From an uncultured Oscillospiraceae bacterium (GTDB lineage Bacteria > Bacillota > Clostridia > Oscillospirales > Oscillospiraceae): a stretch of 6,735 nt of DNA. The DNA lies in the NCBI GenBank assembly GCA_934659475.1, contig CAKUHX010000087.1:1-6735 (forward strand), given 5' to 3'. A model generated the notes under the pieces. It did no database searches, was not told the DNA's origin, and saw only the letters and a program-made list of their open reading frames with translations. Position 1 is the stretch's first letter, and every line of letters begins with the position of its first letter. The translations under genes were made by a program, and so were the position numbers. Positions 1-6,735 of the stretch are shown here, piece by piece.

Positions 1-141
1 ATGATGTCCAACGATCTGGTGTGGGAGCTGACCGACATGTTCAACAACCTGATGGTCATTCCCAACGCCATCGCCCTGTTCGCCCTGACCAAAATGGTGC
101 GCCAGTCCACCCACGGCGTGGGCGTCCCGGCGGGTAAGTAA
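1..141 (+). CDS. Sodium:alanine symporter (AGCS family), C-terminal fragment
   Basis: This is the last 46 residues of a + strand gene that begins before the window; the ATG at base 1 is an internal Met, not a start. The segment VWELTDMFNNLMVIPNAIAL, followed by FALTKMV, matches the last transmembrane region of amino acid carrier proteins of the AGCS (AlsT/DagA) family, where a Trp/Asp...N-x-x-M-x-x-PN pattern is typical. Known family members import alanine or glycine with sodium across the cytoplasmic membrane; the substrate here cannot be told from the fragment. The protein ends in a short hydrophilic tail and a TAA stop, and a strong hairpin follows 40 bases later. Family assignment is fairly sure from the tail motif alone, but the rest of the gene must be read outside the window. 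Confidence 0.8.
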   Translation: MMSNDLVWELTDMFNNLMVIPNAIALFALTKMVRQSTHGVGVPAGK

Positions 142-181
142 CGAAGTCCGGACTGCGGGCCCTCCCCCGCCGTTTACAAAG

Positions 182-215
182 ACAGGCCCCGGTGCTGTGC
201 AGCACCGGGGCCTGT
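182..215. terminator. Bidirectional intrinsic terminator between symporter and MATE genes
   Basis: A perfect 15-bp inverted repeat (ACAGGCCCCGGTGCT and its complement) encloses the loop GTGC. It is followed on + by a T-rich run (TCTTATTGTTG) and preceded by TTTACAAAG, which gives a modest U-rich tail on -. It sits between two convergent genes and ends two bases before the MATE stop codon, so it probably ends both transcripts. Confidence 0.85.
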
Positions 216-217
216 TC

Positions 218-1588
218 TTATTGTTGTTCCGTCTCCCGCAGTTCCCCTCTCAACAGCCGCAGCAGCAGCATGGCCGACAGCAGGAAGCTGAGCAGGTCAG
301 CAATGGGCTGAGACACCTCCAGCCCCGTCAGTCCGAAGGCCCCGCACAGCACCATCGCCAGCGCCATAAAAAATACTGGACGGCACACCGCAAGGGTGGT
401 GGCCCTGAAGGACTTGCCCATCCCCTGAAAGATCATGTTGGAAAAGACGAATACCGGCATCAGGGGCATGATCAGGCACTGGTAGCGGAAGGCCCGCACC
501 CCGATGGCGACGACCTGCGGGTCGTCCCGGAAAGCCAGAATGATCTGTGGGGCCAGCAGATAGCCCAGGGCCGCGCCTGCAGTGAGCACGCAAGTGGCGG
601 CCTTCAGGGCAAACAGTACGCCCCGCTTCACCCGGCTCAGCCTCCCGGCCCCGTAATTATAGCCCACCACCGGCTGAAGCCCCTGGCCGAAGCCGATGAC
701 CACAGACTGGAGGAAGCTGAACACCTTGGTGACGATGGACATGGCGGCCACAGCGGCGTCCCCGTAGATGCGGGCGTTGTAGTTGAGCACCATGGTGGAC
801 AGGGAGAGCATACCGTTGCGGAAGAAAGAGGGCATCCCCTGGCGGAGGATATTGAAGTAGGTACGCCAGCGGCGGGAGATCAGCCGGGGGGAGACAACAA
901 AATCGCTGTACCCCCGCAGAAAGAAGGAGGCCAGAATGGTCATGCTCACACACTGGCTCAGAAAGGTGGCCAGGCTGGCCCCCCGGGTGCCCATATTCAG
1001 CCCGAAGATGAAGATGGGGTCCAGAATCATGTTCAGCACACCCCCGGTGGTCAGCCCCACCACCGACAGCTTGGCCTTCCCCTGCCAGCGCAGCAGGTTG
1101 TTCAGGGTGAAGGACAGGATCATCACCGGCGCACCCAGAAGGATGAAAAAGGCGTAATCCACGGCATGGGGATAGATGGTGGGGGTGCTGCCCAGCCGCC
1201 AGATCAGATTTTTCAGATCGGCCAGACCCAAAGCGCTGAAGCCGATCCCCAGCACCAGCGCAGCGAATACGGCGCTGGAGGCATACCGCCCTGCCTCCTC
1301 CCTGCGGTCCTGCCCCAGCAGCCGGGAGGTGATGGATCCGGCACCCACTCCCACCATAAAGCCGATAGCCTGGATGACCCCCATGATGGAGTACACGATG
1401 CCCACGGCGCCGGAGGCGCTGGTGCCGATCTGGGAAACAAAATAGGTGTCCGCCATGTTGTAGACAGAGGTGATGAGCATACTGATGGTGGTAGGGATAG
1501 CAAGGCGGACGATCAGCGGCTCTACGGGGGACTCCAGCATGCGGGCCCGCTGGTCGGCGGGGCTCTCATGGGGGTGGGACAGGTGCAA
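218..1588 (-). CDS. MATE family efflux transporter
   Basis: A 456-residue polytopic membrane protein, the usual MATE length (about 440-460, 12 membrane helices). Family-like segments are NMADTYFVSQIG (44-55), GVGAGSITSRLLGQ (80-93), LRWQGKAK (166-173), NMILDPIFIFG (186-196), GASLAT (203-208) and, in the second half, VGYNYGAGR. MATE proteins export cationic drugs, dyes or metabolites by sodium or proton antiport; the overall look is closest to MepA/NorM-like bacterial branches, but the substrate cannot be deduced. The start is TTG at 1588, chosen because AAAGGAG lies 9 bases upstream; the next in-frame ATG (residue 17) has no ribosome site. The gene lies 115 bases downstream of the M42 peptidase on the same strand. 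It could be co-transcribed with it, or driven by a weak promoter in that gap. It stops at TAA beside the shared terminator. Confidence 0.95.
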   Translation of the reverse strand: MHLSHPHESPADQRARMLESPVEPLIVRLAIPTTISMLITSVYNMADTYFVSQIGTSASGAVGIVYSIMGVIQAIGFMVGVGAGSITSRLLGQDRREEAGRYASSAVFAALVLGIGFSALGLADLKNLIWRLGSTPTIYPHAVDYAFFILLGAPVMILSFTLNNLLRWQGKAKLSVVGLTTGGVLNMILDPIFIFGLNMGTRGASLATFLSQCVSMTILASFFLRGYSDFVVSPRLISRRWRTYFNILRQGMPSFFRNGMLSLSTMVLNYNARIYGDAAVAAMSIVTKVFSFLQSVVIGFGQGLQPVVGYNYGAGRLSRVKRGVLFALKAATCVLTAGAALGYLLAPQIILAFRDDPQVVAIGVRAFRYQCLIMPLMPVFVFSNMIFQGMGKSFRATTLAVCRPVFFMALAMVLCGAFGLTGLEVSQPIADLLSFLLSAMLLLRLLRGELRETEQQ

Positions 1589-1597
1589 GAGAACGCA

Positions 1598-1604
1598 CTC
1601 CTTT
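1598..1604 (-). promoter_or_regulatory. Ribosome binding site fixing a TTG start (MATE gene)
   Basis: Read on -, AAAGGAG is followed by 9 bases and then TTG CAC CTG. No ATG or GTG is equally well placed, so this site decides the start and makes TTG the likely initiation codon. Confidence 0.75.
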
Positions 1605-1611
1605 CAATCAA

Positions 1612-1628
1612 AAACCGTTAACAGGTTT
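1612..1628. repeat. Small inverted repeat in the MATE leader
   Basis: AAACC and GGTTT flank a 7-base core containing the palindrome GTTAAC. The element lies a few bases upstream of the MATE ribosome site, next to an AT-rich stretch (TATCTAATAA on -) that could be a weak -10. It could be an operator or a weak leader hairpin; five-base arms can easily occur by chance. Confidence 0.3.
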
Positions 1629-1661
1629 ATTAGATACCCCTGCTGGGGGAAAGGCAGGCGT

Positions 1662-1700
1662 GCAGCCGCCCCGGGCCTTCACAGGGCCCCGGGCGGCTGC
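1662..1700 (-). terminator. GC-rich hairpin after the M42 peptidase; weak terminator or mRNA stabiliser
   Basis: GCAGCCGCCC pairs with GGGCGGCTGC, then a C-C mismatch and five more pairs (GGGCC with GGCCC) close around a 7-base loop. It begins three bases after the peptidase stop on -. The - strand sequence after it (ACGCCTGCCTTTCCCCC) lacks a real T-run. It may therefore stop transcription only partly and let some reach the MATE gene. Confidence 0.5.
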
Positions 1701-1703
1701 CGG

Positions 1704-2750
1704 TCAATTTGCGCAGGCGCTGACGTATGCGTCCAACAGCTTCAGCGTGTTCTCCACGCCCTTCTTGTGGCTGCGCTCATACCCGTGGGAGGCGTACACC
1801 CCCGGGCCGATCAGTCCGTGGCGCAGGTCATGGCCGGCGGAGAGGGTGGCCTCTACGTCGGAGCCGTAGTGGGGGTAGATGTCCACAGCGAAGTCCGCCC
1901 CGCCCCGCCGGGCGGCGGAGATCAGGTCGGTCACCATGCGGTAGTGATAGGGCCCGCGGGAGTCCTTGGCGCAGATGGACACCTGGGTCTCCGTACAGCC
2001 CAGCCCGTCCCCGACGCAGCCCATATCCACGCTGACGGCATCGGTGACCCCGTCGGGGACCGGGGCCGCGCCGCCGTGGCCCACCTCTTCAAACACAGTG
2101 ATGTGCAGCCACACCCGCCGGGCGGGGGTCACCGCCCCGTCCCGGATCTGCCGGGCCAGGGCCAGCAGGACACCCACGGAGAGTTTGTCGTCCAGAAAAC
2201 GGCTCTTGATATAGCCGGAGGGGGTCACCACGGTGCGCGGCTCAAAGCACACCACGTCCCCGGGCAGGATCCCCAGGGCGGCCGCATCGGCCTTGGAGCG
2301 GACCTCCTCGTCGATGACCACCTCCATGTCCTCGTAGCTGCGCTTGGTGTCGTCGTAGTTCCCGTTCACATGGATGGACGCGTTGTGCAGCTGGAAGGTG
2401 CCGGTATATACCTTTCCCTCCCGGGTGTGGATGCGCACGTTCTCTCCCTCGGCGTTGTTGGGATCCATGCCCCCCAGGGCGGTCAGCTTCAGCCGGCCCG
2501 TCTCGGTGATCTGGGTGACCATTCCCCCCAGAGTGTCCGTATGGGCCTCCAGCAGCAGGGCATTCGCCTCCGGCTGTTCCGGATTCAGGCAGACCAGTAC
2601 GCCCCCCTTGCGTGTGCGCTCCGGCTCAAGGCCCAGGGCGCTCAGCTCCTCCATCACGCGCTGGGCGGCCCGCTCCGTAAAGCCGGTGGGGCTGTCGATG
2701 GCCAGAAGCGCGCAGGTCTGCTCCACCGCGTACTGTACATATCTTTCCAT
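1704..2750 (-). CDS. M42-family metallopeptidase (aminopeptidase/endoglucanase-like)
   Basis: A 348-residue cytosolic enzyme with the M42 co-catalytic dimetal layout: AHTDT (His70, Asp72), FLDDK (bridging Asp187), FEEVG (Glu221 catalytic base, Glu222 ligand), VDMG (Asp242) and SHGYE (His322, at the same ungapped distance from the GSD motif as the HS of other M42 enzymes). The family cuts N-terminal residues from short peptides, often as large tetrahedral complexes; members are often misnamed endoglucanase. The start at 2750 is chosen because AGGAGG lies 6 bases upstream; an upstream in-frame ATG at 2801 falls on the predicted -10 and ahead of the expected transcript start, so it is rejected. 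Length fits M42 (about 340-360). The C-terminal ASHGYERSH motif recalls, from memory, the branch linked to NAGGN osmoprotectant synthesis, but no such biosynthetic gene is present. A general peptide-turnover role is the safer reading. Confidence 0.9.
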   Translation of the reverse strand: MERYVQYAVEQTCALLAIDSPTGFTERAAQRVMEELSALGLEPERTRKGGVLVCLNPEQPEANALLLEAHTDTLGGMVTQITETGRLKLTALGGMDPNNAEGENVRIHTREGKVYTGTFQLHNASIHVNGNYDDTKRSYEDMEVVIDEEVRSKADAAALGILPGDVVCFEPRTVVTPSGYIKSRFLDDKLSVGVLLALARQIRDGAVTPARRVWLHITVFEEVGHGGAAPVPDGVTDAVSVDMGCVGDGLGCTETQVSICAKDSRGPYHYRMVTDLISAARRGGADFAVDIYPHYGSDVEATLSAGHDLRHGLIGPGVYASHGYERSHKKGVENTLKLLDAYVSACAN

Positions 2751-2756
2751 ATCTGT

Positions 2757-2762
2757 CCTCCT
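2757..2762 (-). promoter_or_regulatory. Ribosome binding site deciding the peptidase start
   Basis: On - a full AGGAGG is followed by ACAGAT and then ATG GAA AGA. This perfect site with a 6-base spacer is why the start at 2750 is preferred over the ATG at 2801. Confidence 0.85.
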
Positions 2763-2800
2763 GTTCCGCGCCCGGGGCGCGCCGCTGTCGATCTTGATCA

Positions 2801-2835
2801 CAGTATACCACGGGGGGCAGGCCCCGGCAATACTG
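2801..2835. repeat. Imperfect inverted repeat over the peptidase core promoter
   Basis: CAGTAT at 2801-2806 is repeated inverted as ATACTG at 2830-2835. Inside, GGGGC (2814-2818) and GCCCC (2821-2825) are also inverted around AG. The arms cover the -10 and -35, where an operator for a dimeric repressor would sit. The match between the two parts is broken by small gaps, so it may be fortuitous. Confidence 0.35.
2802..2830 (-). promoter_or_regulatory. Promoter of the M42 peptidase
   Basis: On -, TTGCCG (2825-2830) and TATACT (2802-2807) are separated by exactly 17 bases, and TGG directly before the -10 makes it an extended -10 (TGnTATACT). The expected transcript start is near 2795, giving a leader of about 45 bases that contains the AGGAGG site. 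This is a good match to the housekeeping sigma factor consensus. Confidence 0.7.
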
Positions 2836-2887
2836 TCCGCCGGAAAAGGACAAATTTCGAAAACCCCTTCCTTTTTTTACTTTGCTG

Positions 2888-2896
2888 TGCTATAGT
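2888..2896 (+). promoter_or_regulatory. Extended -10 promoter of the yerC-like gene
   Basis: TGCTATAGT fits the extended -10 form TGnTATAAT with one mismatch. No good -35 lies 16-18 bases upstream (TTCCTT at 2868-2873 is the best placed), which is tolerated for extended -10 promoters. A T-run and an A/T-rich tract at 2851-2880 precede it. The expected transcript start is near 2903. Confidence 0.55.
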
Positions 2897-2911
2897 GGAT
2901 AAAGAGAAGAG

Positions 2912-2928
2912 CCCGCCCTTGGGGCGGG
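2912..2928 (+). promoter_or_regulatory. Leader hairpin next to the yerC ribosome site
   Basis: CCCGCCC and GGGCGGG can form a 7-bp all-GC stem with a 3-base loop in the 5' leader of the TrpR-like gene. The stem ends only a few bases before GAGGAG (2931-2936), which itself lies 5 bases before the ATG. It has no T-run, so it is not a terminator; it could modulate ribosome access or mRNA stability. Confidence 0.45.
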
Positions 2929-2941
2929 GAGAGGAGCAGCT

Positions 2942-3244
2942 ATGGATAAGACTGAAAACAGGAACAGCGATGCCCTGTATGAGACCATCCTTTCACTGAA
3001 AAATGTAGAGGAGTGCCGCCGCTTTTTTCAGGACCTTTGCACCCCCATCGAGCTGCGCAGCATGGAGCAGCGCTTCGACGTTGCCGTCTATCTGCAGCAG
3101 GGGATGGTCTATCTGGACATCCTGGACAAGACGGGGGCCAGCAGCGCCACCATCAGCCGGGTGCGCCGCTCCATGCTGGACGGCGGGGCCGGCGGCGTGA
3201 TGCAGGACGTGATCTGCCGCGAGGGGCTGGCCGACCGGTATTGA
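2942..3244 (+). CDS. yerC: YerC/YecD-family TrpR-related DNA-binding protein
   Basis: A 100-residue cytosolic protein, matching the family's usual length of about 100. The segment TPIELRSMEQRFDVAVYLQQ (34-53) is the Trp-repressor-like helical core, and residues 57-78, ending TISRVRRSM, form the helix-turn-helix. The family is named for B. subtilis YerC and is common in Firmicutes; it shares the TrpR fold, but members are not known to bind tryptophan and their operators are largely unknown. In Bacillus it lies near pcrB-pcrA-ligA. Here it is a single-gene unit with its own promoter and strong terminator, divergent from the M42 peptidase and without trp genes nearby. GAGGAG five bases before the ATG supports the start. 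It might act on the shared divergent region, but nothing proves this. Family call is confident; regulatory target unknown. Confidence 0.92.
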   Translation: MDKTENRNSDALYETILSLKNVEECRRFFQDLCTPIELRSMEQRFDVAVYLQQGMVYLDILDKTGASSATISRVRRSMLDGGAGGVMQDVICREGLADRY

Positions 3245-3297
3245 GGCATACTTCCGTGCCCTGTCCGGCCGCAGCCCAAAATTTTGCAGAAAGACCG

Positions 3298-3345
3298 CAG
3301 GAGGACCTGAAGCCTTGAAAAAGCTTCAGGTCCTCCTGACTTTTT
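3298..3345 (+). terminator. Strong intrinsic terminator after yerC-like gene
   Basis: A perfect 16-bp stem (CAGGAGGACCTGAAGC, 3298-3313, with its complement at 3323-3338) has a 9-base A-rich loop. It is followed by AC and then TTTTT. It starts 53 bases after the yerC stop and ends just before the next promoter, insulating the two units. Confidence 0.93.
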
Positions 3346-3357
3346 CACCGCTTTTAT

Positions 3358-3386
3358 TTGCATTCTCTTCCATTCTGTGGTATACT
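3358..3386 (+). promoter_or_regulatory. Promoter of the CNNM/CorC-like gene
   Basis: TTGCAT (3358-3363) and TATACT (3381-3386) are 17 bases apart, and TGG before the -10 gives an extended -10. The -35 begins 12 bases after the yerC terminator T-run. The expected start near 3393 leaves a leader of about 77 bases before the ATG at 3470. Confidence 0.7.
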
Positions 3387-3469
3387 GCATCATAATTGTA
3401 CGCATCCCGGCCACGGGCGGGACAGAGCGGACAAAATTTGAAACGGAAAGCAGAGTTGATCCGTCCCAA

Positions 3470-4735
3470 ATGGACAGTAGCAGTATAGGAATGATCGTCG
3501 CCCTTGTGGTCCTTGTGGCCATGTCCGCCTATTTCTCCGCCACGGAGACCGCCTTCACCTCCCTGAACCGGATCCGGCTGAAAAGCCGCGCCGACGACGG
3601 GGACGCCCGCGCCGCCAAAACTCTGGAGATGGCGGACCAGTACGACAAGCTCCTATCTACCATCCTGATCGGAAACAACATCGTCAACAACGCAGCCACC
3701 ACCATCGGCGCCGTTCTGTTCATCAAGCTGGCCGGCGCCGAGCGCGGCCCGGCCATCTCCGCCGCAGTGCTCACGGTGGTCATTCTGATCTTCGGCGAAG
3801 TCACCCCCAAGAGCTTGGCCAAGGAGTCTCCCGAGTCTTGGGCTGTGGCCTCTCTTCCCCTGCTGAAGCTCTTTTTGGTGGTGCTCACCCCCCTGAATTT
3901 CCTGTTCACCCAGTGGAAGAAACTGATCTCCCTGCTGTTCCACAGCTCCGATGACAACTCCATCACCGAGGAGGAACTGGTGGGCATGGTGGATCAGGCC
4001 CAGACCGAGGGCGGACTGGACGAGCACGAGAGCGACCTGATCCGCAACGCCATCGCCTTCAACGACATGGAGGTGGGCGAGATCCTCACCCCCCGGGTGG
4101 ATCTGGTGGCCGTGGAGGAGGACGCCACTATGGATCAGGCCGCCGCCCTGTTTACCGAGAGCGGCTATTCCCGCCTGCCCGTCTATCACGAGAACATTGA
4201 CAACATCGTGGGCGTCATCCACGAGAAGGACTTCTATCTGGCCCGCAGCCGGGGGGAGGACCGCCTGACCATGATCAAGACCCCGGTGCTGTATACCACC
4301 GCCAGCGCCCAGATCTCCGAGCTGCTGCGCATTTTGCAGCGCAGCAAGGCCCACATGGCCGTGGTGGTGGACGAGTACGGCGGCACCGAGGGCATCGTCA
4401 CCCTGGAGGACATCATCGAGGAGCTGGTGGGCGAGATCTGGGACGAGCACGACGAGGTGATCGAGACCTTCCAGAAGCAGGAGGACGGCAGCTATCTCAT
4501 CGCCTGCTCCGCCGATCTGGACGATATGTATGACCTGTTCCAGCTGAAGGGCAGCTGCGAGGCCACCACCGTATCCGGCTGGGTTTTGGAGCAGGTGGGC
4601 CGGGTGCCCGAGCCGGGGGACCGCTTCCAGGCCGAGGGGCTGGACGTTACCGTCACCAAGGTAGAGCACCGCCGGGTACTGGAGATCCGGGTGCGTCTGC
4701 TGAAGGACGAGGAAGAGGACGAAAAGAAGGACTGA
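3470..4735 (+). CDS. CNNM/DUF21-CBS-CorC_HlyC membrane protein (hemolysin family)
   Basis: A 421-residue inner-membrane protein. An N-terminal CNNM/DUF21 domain of about four hydrophobic segments (roughly 5-31, 61-88, 92-113, 122-157) carries the conserved [14 protein letters not shown] and [12 protein letters not shown] stretches. A pair of CBS domains follows (about 203-262 and 268-326, the second ending [20 protein letters not shown]), then a C-terminal CorC_HlyC domain (about 333-412) and an acidic-basic tail. The order is that of the family often annotated hemolysin C or magnesium/cobalt efflux protein; CBS domains bind adenine nucleotides and family members are linked to magnesium export. 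True hemolysin activity is not implied. The ATG at 3470 is chosen because the frame upstream overlaps the promoter and MDSSSIG matches usual N-termini. No clear ribosome site precedes it. The next gene follows 60 bases on, after a hairpin. Confidence 0.93.
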   Translation: MDSSSIGMIVALVVLVAMSAYFSATETAFTSLNRIRLKSRADDGDARAAKTLEMADQYDKLLSTILIGNNIVNNAATTIGAVLFIKLAGAERGPAISAAVLTVVILIFGEVTPKSLAKESPESWAVASLPLLKLFLVVLTPLNFLFTQWKKLISLLFHSSDDNSITEEELVGMVDQAQTEGGLDEHESDLIRNAIAFNDMEVGEILTPRVDLVAVEEDATMDQAAALFTESGYSRLPVYHENIDNIVGVIHEKDFYLARSRGEDRLTMIKTPVLYTTASAQISELLRILQRSKAHMAVVVDEYGGTEGIVTLEDIIEELVGEIWDEHDEVIETFQKQEDGSYLIACSADLDDMYDLFQLKGSCEATTVSGWVLEQVGRVPEPGDRFQAEGLDVTVTKVEHRRVLEIRVRLLKDEEEDEKKD

Positions 4736-4741
4736 GTGTCC

Positions 4742-4770
4742 CGGGGCCCCCTGGGGGCCCCGTTTTATTT
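4742..4770 (+). terminator. Short intrinsic terminator between CorC-like and NimA-like genes
   Basis: CGGGGCCCC (4742-4750) pairs with GGGGCCCCG (4754-4762) over a 3-base loop, followed by TTTTATTT. It begins six bases after the CorC-like stop. Only 25 bases separate the T-run from the next start codon, so the downstream gene has no room for a promoter of its own after it. It may be a leaky or regulated terminator. Confidence 0.75.
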
Positions 4771-4795
4771 GCCCACTGGAAAGGAGCGCAGCACT

Positions 4796-5266
4796 ATGCG
4801 AAGAAAGGATCGTGAGATCACCGACCCCGCCCGGATCGGGCAGATCCTTGCGGGGGCCAGATACCTGCATCTGGGAATGCATGACGGACCCTTCCCCTAT
4901 GTAGTCCCCCTGCACTACGGCTATGTGCTGCGGGACGGGCGGCTGACCTTCTATCTGCACTGTGCGGGAGAGGGGCACAAGCTGGACTGCCTGCGGCGGG
5001 ACCCCAATGTGTTCGTAGAGGTCGACCGGGGCGAGCTTCTGGTCCCCGCGGACATCCCCTGTGCATACGGGGCCGCATATGAGAGCGTTATGGGCCGGGG
5101 ACGGGCCGTCATTCTTGAGGACGGGGAGGAGAAGTGTCTCGGCCTGCGCATGCTGATGAAGACGCAGACCGGCCGGGAGCATGAGATCAGCGCGGCCATG
5201 GCCCGCGCGGTGACCGTGATCCGGATCGACATGGAGTCCTATACCGCCAAGGCCCGCGTTCAGTAG
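4796..5266 (+). CDS. NimA-like pyridoxamine 5'-phosphate oxidase family protein
   Basis: A 156-residue soluble protein with the PNPOx-like split-barrel fold expected to bind a flavin (FMN or F420-type). Signature stretches are the N-terminal MRRKDREITDP, the strand region FPYVVPLHYGY (33-43), YLHCAGEGHKLDCL (53-66, with His55 and Lys62), the NVFVEVD strand (71-77) and YESVMGRGRAVIL (95-107). These match the family often named NimA-like or 5-nitroimidazole resistance protein; most members are uncharacterised flavin-binding reductases, so drug resistance should not be assumed. The ATG at 4796 has AAGGAG nine bases upstream; in-frame codons further up overlap the preceding hairpin. The gene lies 60 bases after the CorC-like gene on the same strand and probably depends on readthrough. 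The stop is TAG, then a bidirectional terminator. Confidence 0.88.
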   Translation: MRRKDREITDPARIGQILAGARYLHLGMHDGPFPYVVPLHYGYVLRDGRLTFYLHCAGEGHKLDCLRRDPNVFVEVDRGELLVPADIPCAYGAAYESVMGRGRAVILEDGEEKCLGLRMLMKTQTGREHEISAAMARAVTVIRIDMESYTAKARVQ

Positions 5267-5304
5267 GGCGGCGGACGATCTCCCCGCCGCAGAGATCAGG
5301 AAGA

Positions 5305-5362
5305 AAAAGCTCCCACTCGGGCGCGGCTCTGCCGCACCTGAGTGGGAGCTTTTGAATTTTTT
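5305..5362. terminator. Bidirectional intrinsic terminator between NimA-like gene and thrS
   Basis: AAAAGCTCCCACTC (5305-5318) pairs perfectly with GAGTGGGAGCTTTT (5340-5353), a 14-bp stem topped by an inner GCGGC/GCCGC stem. On + it is followed by GAATTTTTTA. On - the stem runs into TTTTTCTTCC. It separates convergent genes and is well formed for both directions. Confidence 0.92.
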
Positions 5363-5399
5363 ACCCTGCGGCCCCGACGGAGCAGGGCAGGAAGGGCCT

Positions 5400-6735
<1,336 letters not shown>

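Noticed and set aside
197..1621. Long + strand open frame of 474 codons opposite the MATE gene
   Set aside because: The opposite frame encodes a clear MATE transporter. This frame is rich in Gln, His and Gly with no recognisable domain, which is typical of antisense frames in GC-rich genes, and its start lies inside the terminator.
2751..2801. Upstream in-frame start adding 17 residues to the peptidase
   Set aside because: The ATG at 2801 overlaps the predicted -10 and lies before the expected transcript start, while the ATG at 2750 has a perfect AGGAGG.
1470..2999. Long + strand open frame of 509 codons opposite the M42 peptidase
   Set aside because: It runs across the end of the MATE gene, an intergenic hairpin, the whole M42 gene and the yerC promoter and start. 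It has no ribosome site or domain, so it is an antisense shadow.
3377..3469. Upstream extension of the CorC-like frame from a GTG at 3377
   Set aside because: The GTG is part of the extended -10 element, and the extra residues do not resemble CNNM family N-termini.
3393..3469. Magnesium-sensing riboswitch in the leader of the CorC-like gene
   Set aside because: The leader is only about 77 bases, too short for an M-box, and shows no terminator or conserved core.
3109..3522. - strand frame of 137 codons opposite the yerC end and the intergenic region
   Set aside because: It runs through a perfect terminator and a promoter, shows no protein motif and has no ribosome site.
3653..5182. Long - strand open frame of 509 codons opposite the CorC-like and NimA-like genes
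   Set aside because: It spans two well-supported + strand genes and the terminator between them, with Leu/His/Gln/Gly-rich composition and no family motif.
5364..5387. Second hairpin (CCCTGC...GCAGGG) between the bidirectional terminator and thrS
   Set aside because: It has a 6-bp stem with a 12-base loop and no T-run on either side in the right place. It adds nothing to the strong terminator next to it.

Overview
The window reads as an ordinary stretch of chromosome from a GC-rich member of the Clostridia. The best guess is Oscillospiraceae or a relative (Flavonifractor/Oscillibacter-type gut anaerobes). This is inferred from GC-rich codon choice, strong AGGAGG-type ribosome sites, extended -10 promoters, a YerC/YecD-type TrpR-related protein and a Firmicute-like ThrRS; no search was run. 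I see no mobile element, CRISPR array, rRNA or tRNA gene.

Layout from left to right: (1) the 3' end of a sodium:alanine (AGCS) symporter on +; (2) a bidirectional terminator shared with a convergent MATE-family exporter on -; (3) an M42-type metallopeptidase on -, upstream of and possibly co-transcribed with the MATE gene; (4) a divergent intergenic region of about 190 bases with a promoter for the peptidase on - and one for a YerC-like TrpR-family regulator on +; (5) a strong terminator, then a new promoter and a CNNM/CorC-HlyC-type membrane protein on +; (6) a short terminator-like hairpin, then a NimA-like flavin-binding (pyridoxamine-phosphate-oxidase fold) protein on +; (7) a bidirectional terminator; (8) the C-terminal two-thirds of threonyl-tRNA synthetase (thrS) on -, running off the right edge.

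The genes do not form one pathway. They are separate small transcription units for transport, peptide turnover, regulation, ion homeostasis or membrane function, redox or nitro-compound handling, and translation. All intergenic stretches are under 300 bases, and most of their content is explained by promoters, leaders and terminators. The interesting details are regulatory: an imperfect dyad over the peptidase core promoter, an 11-base extended -10 element shared by two promoters, a terminator squeezed between the CorC-like gene and the next ribosome site, and a leader hairpin touching the yerC ribosome site. I found no convincing undescribed system.
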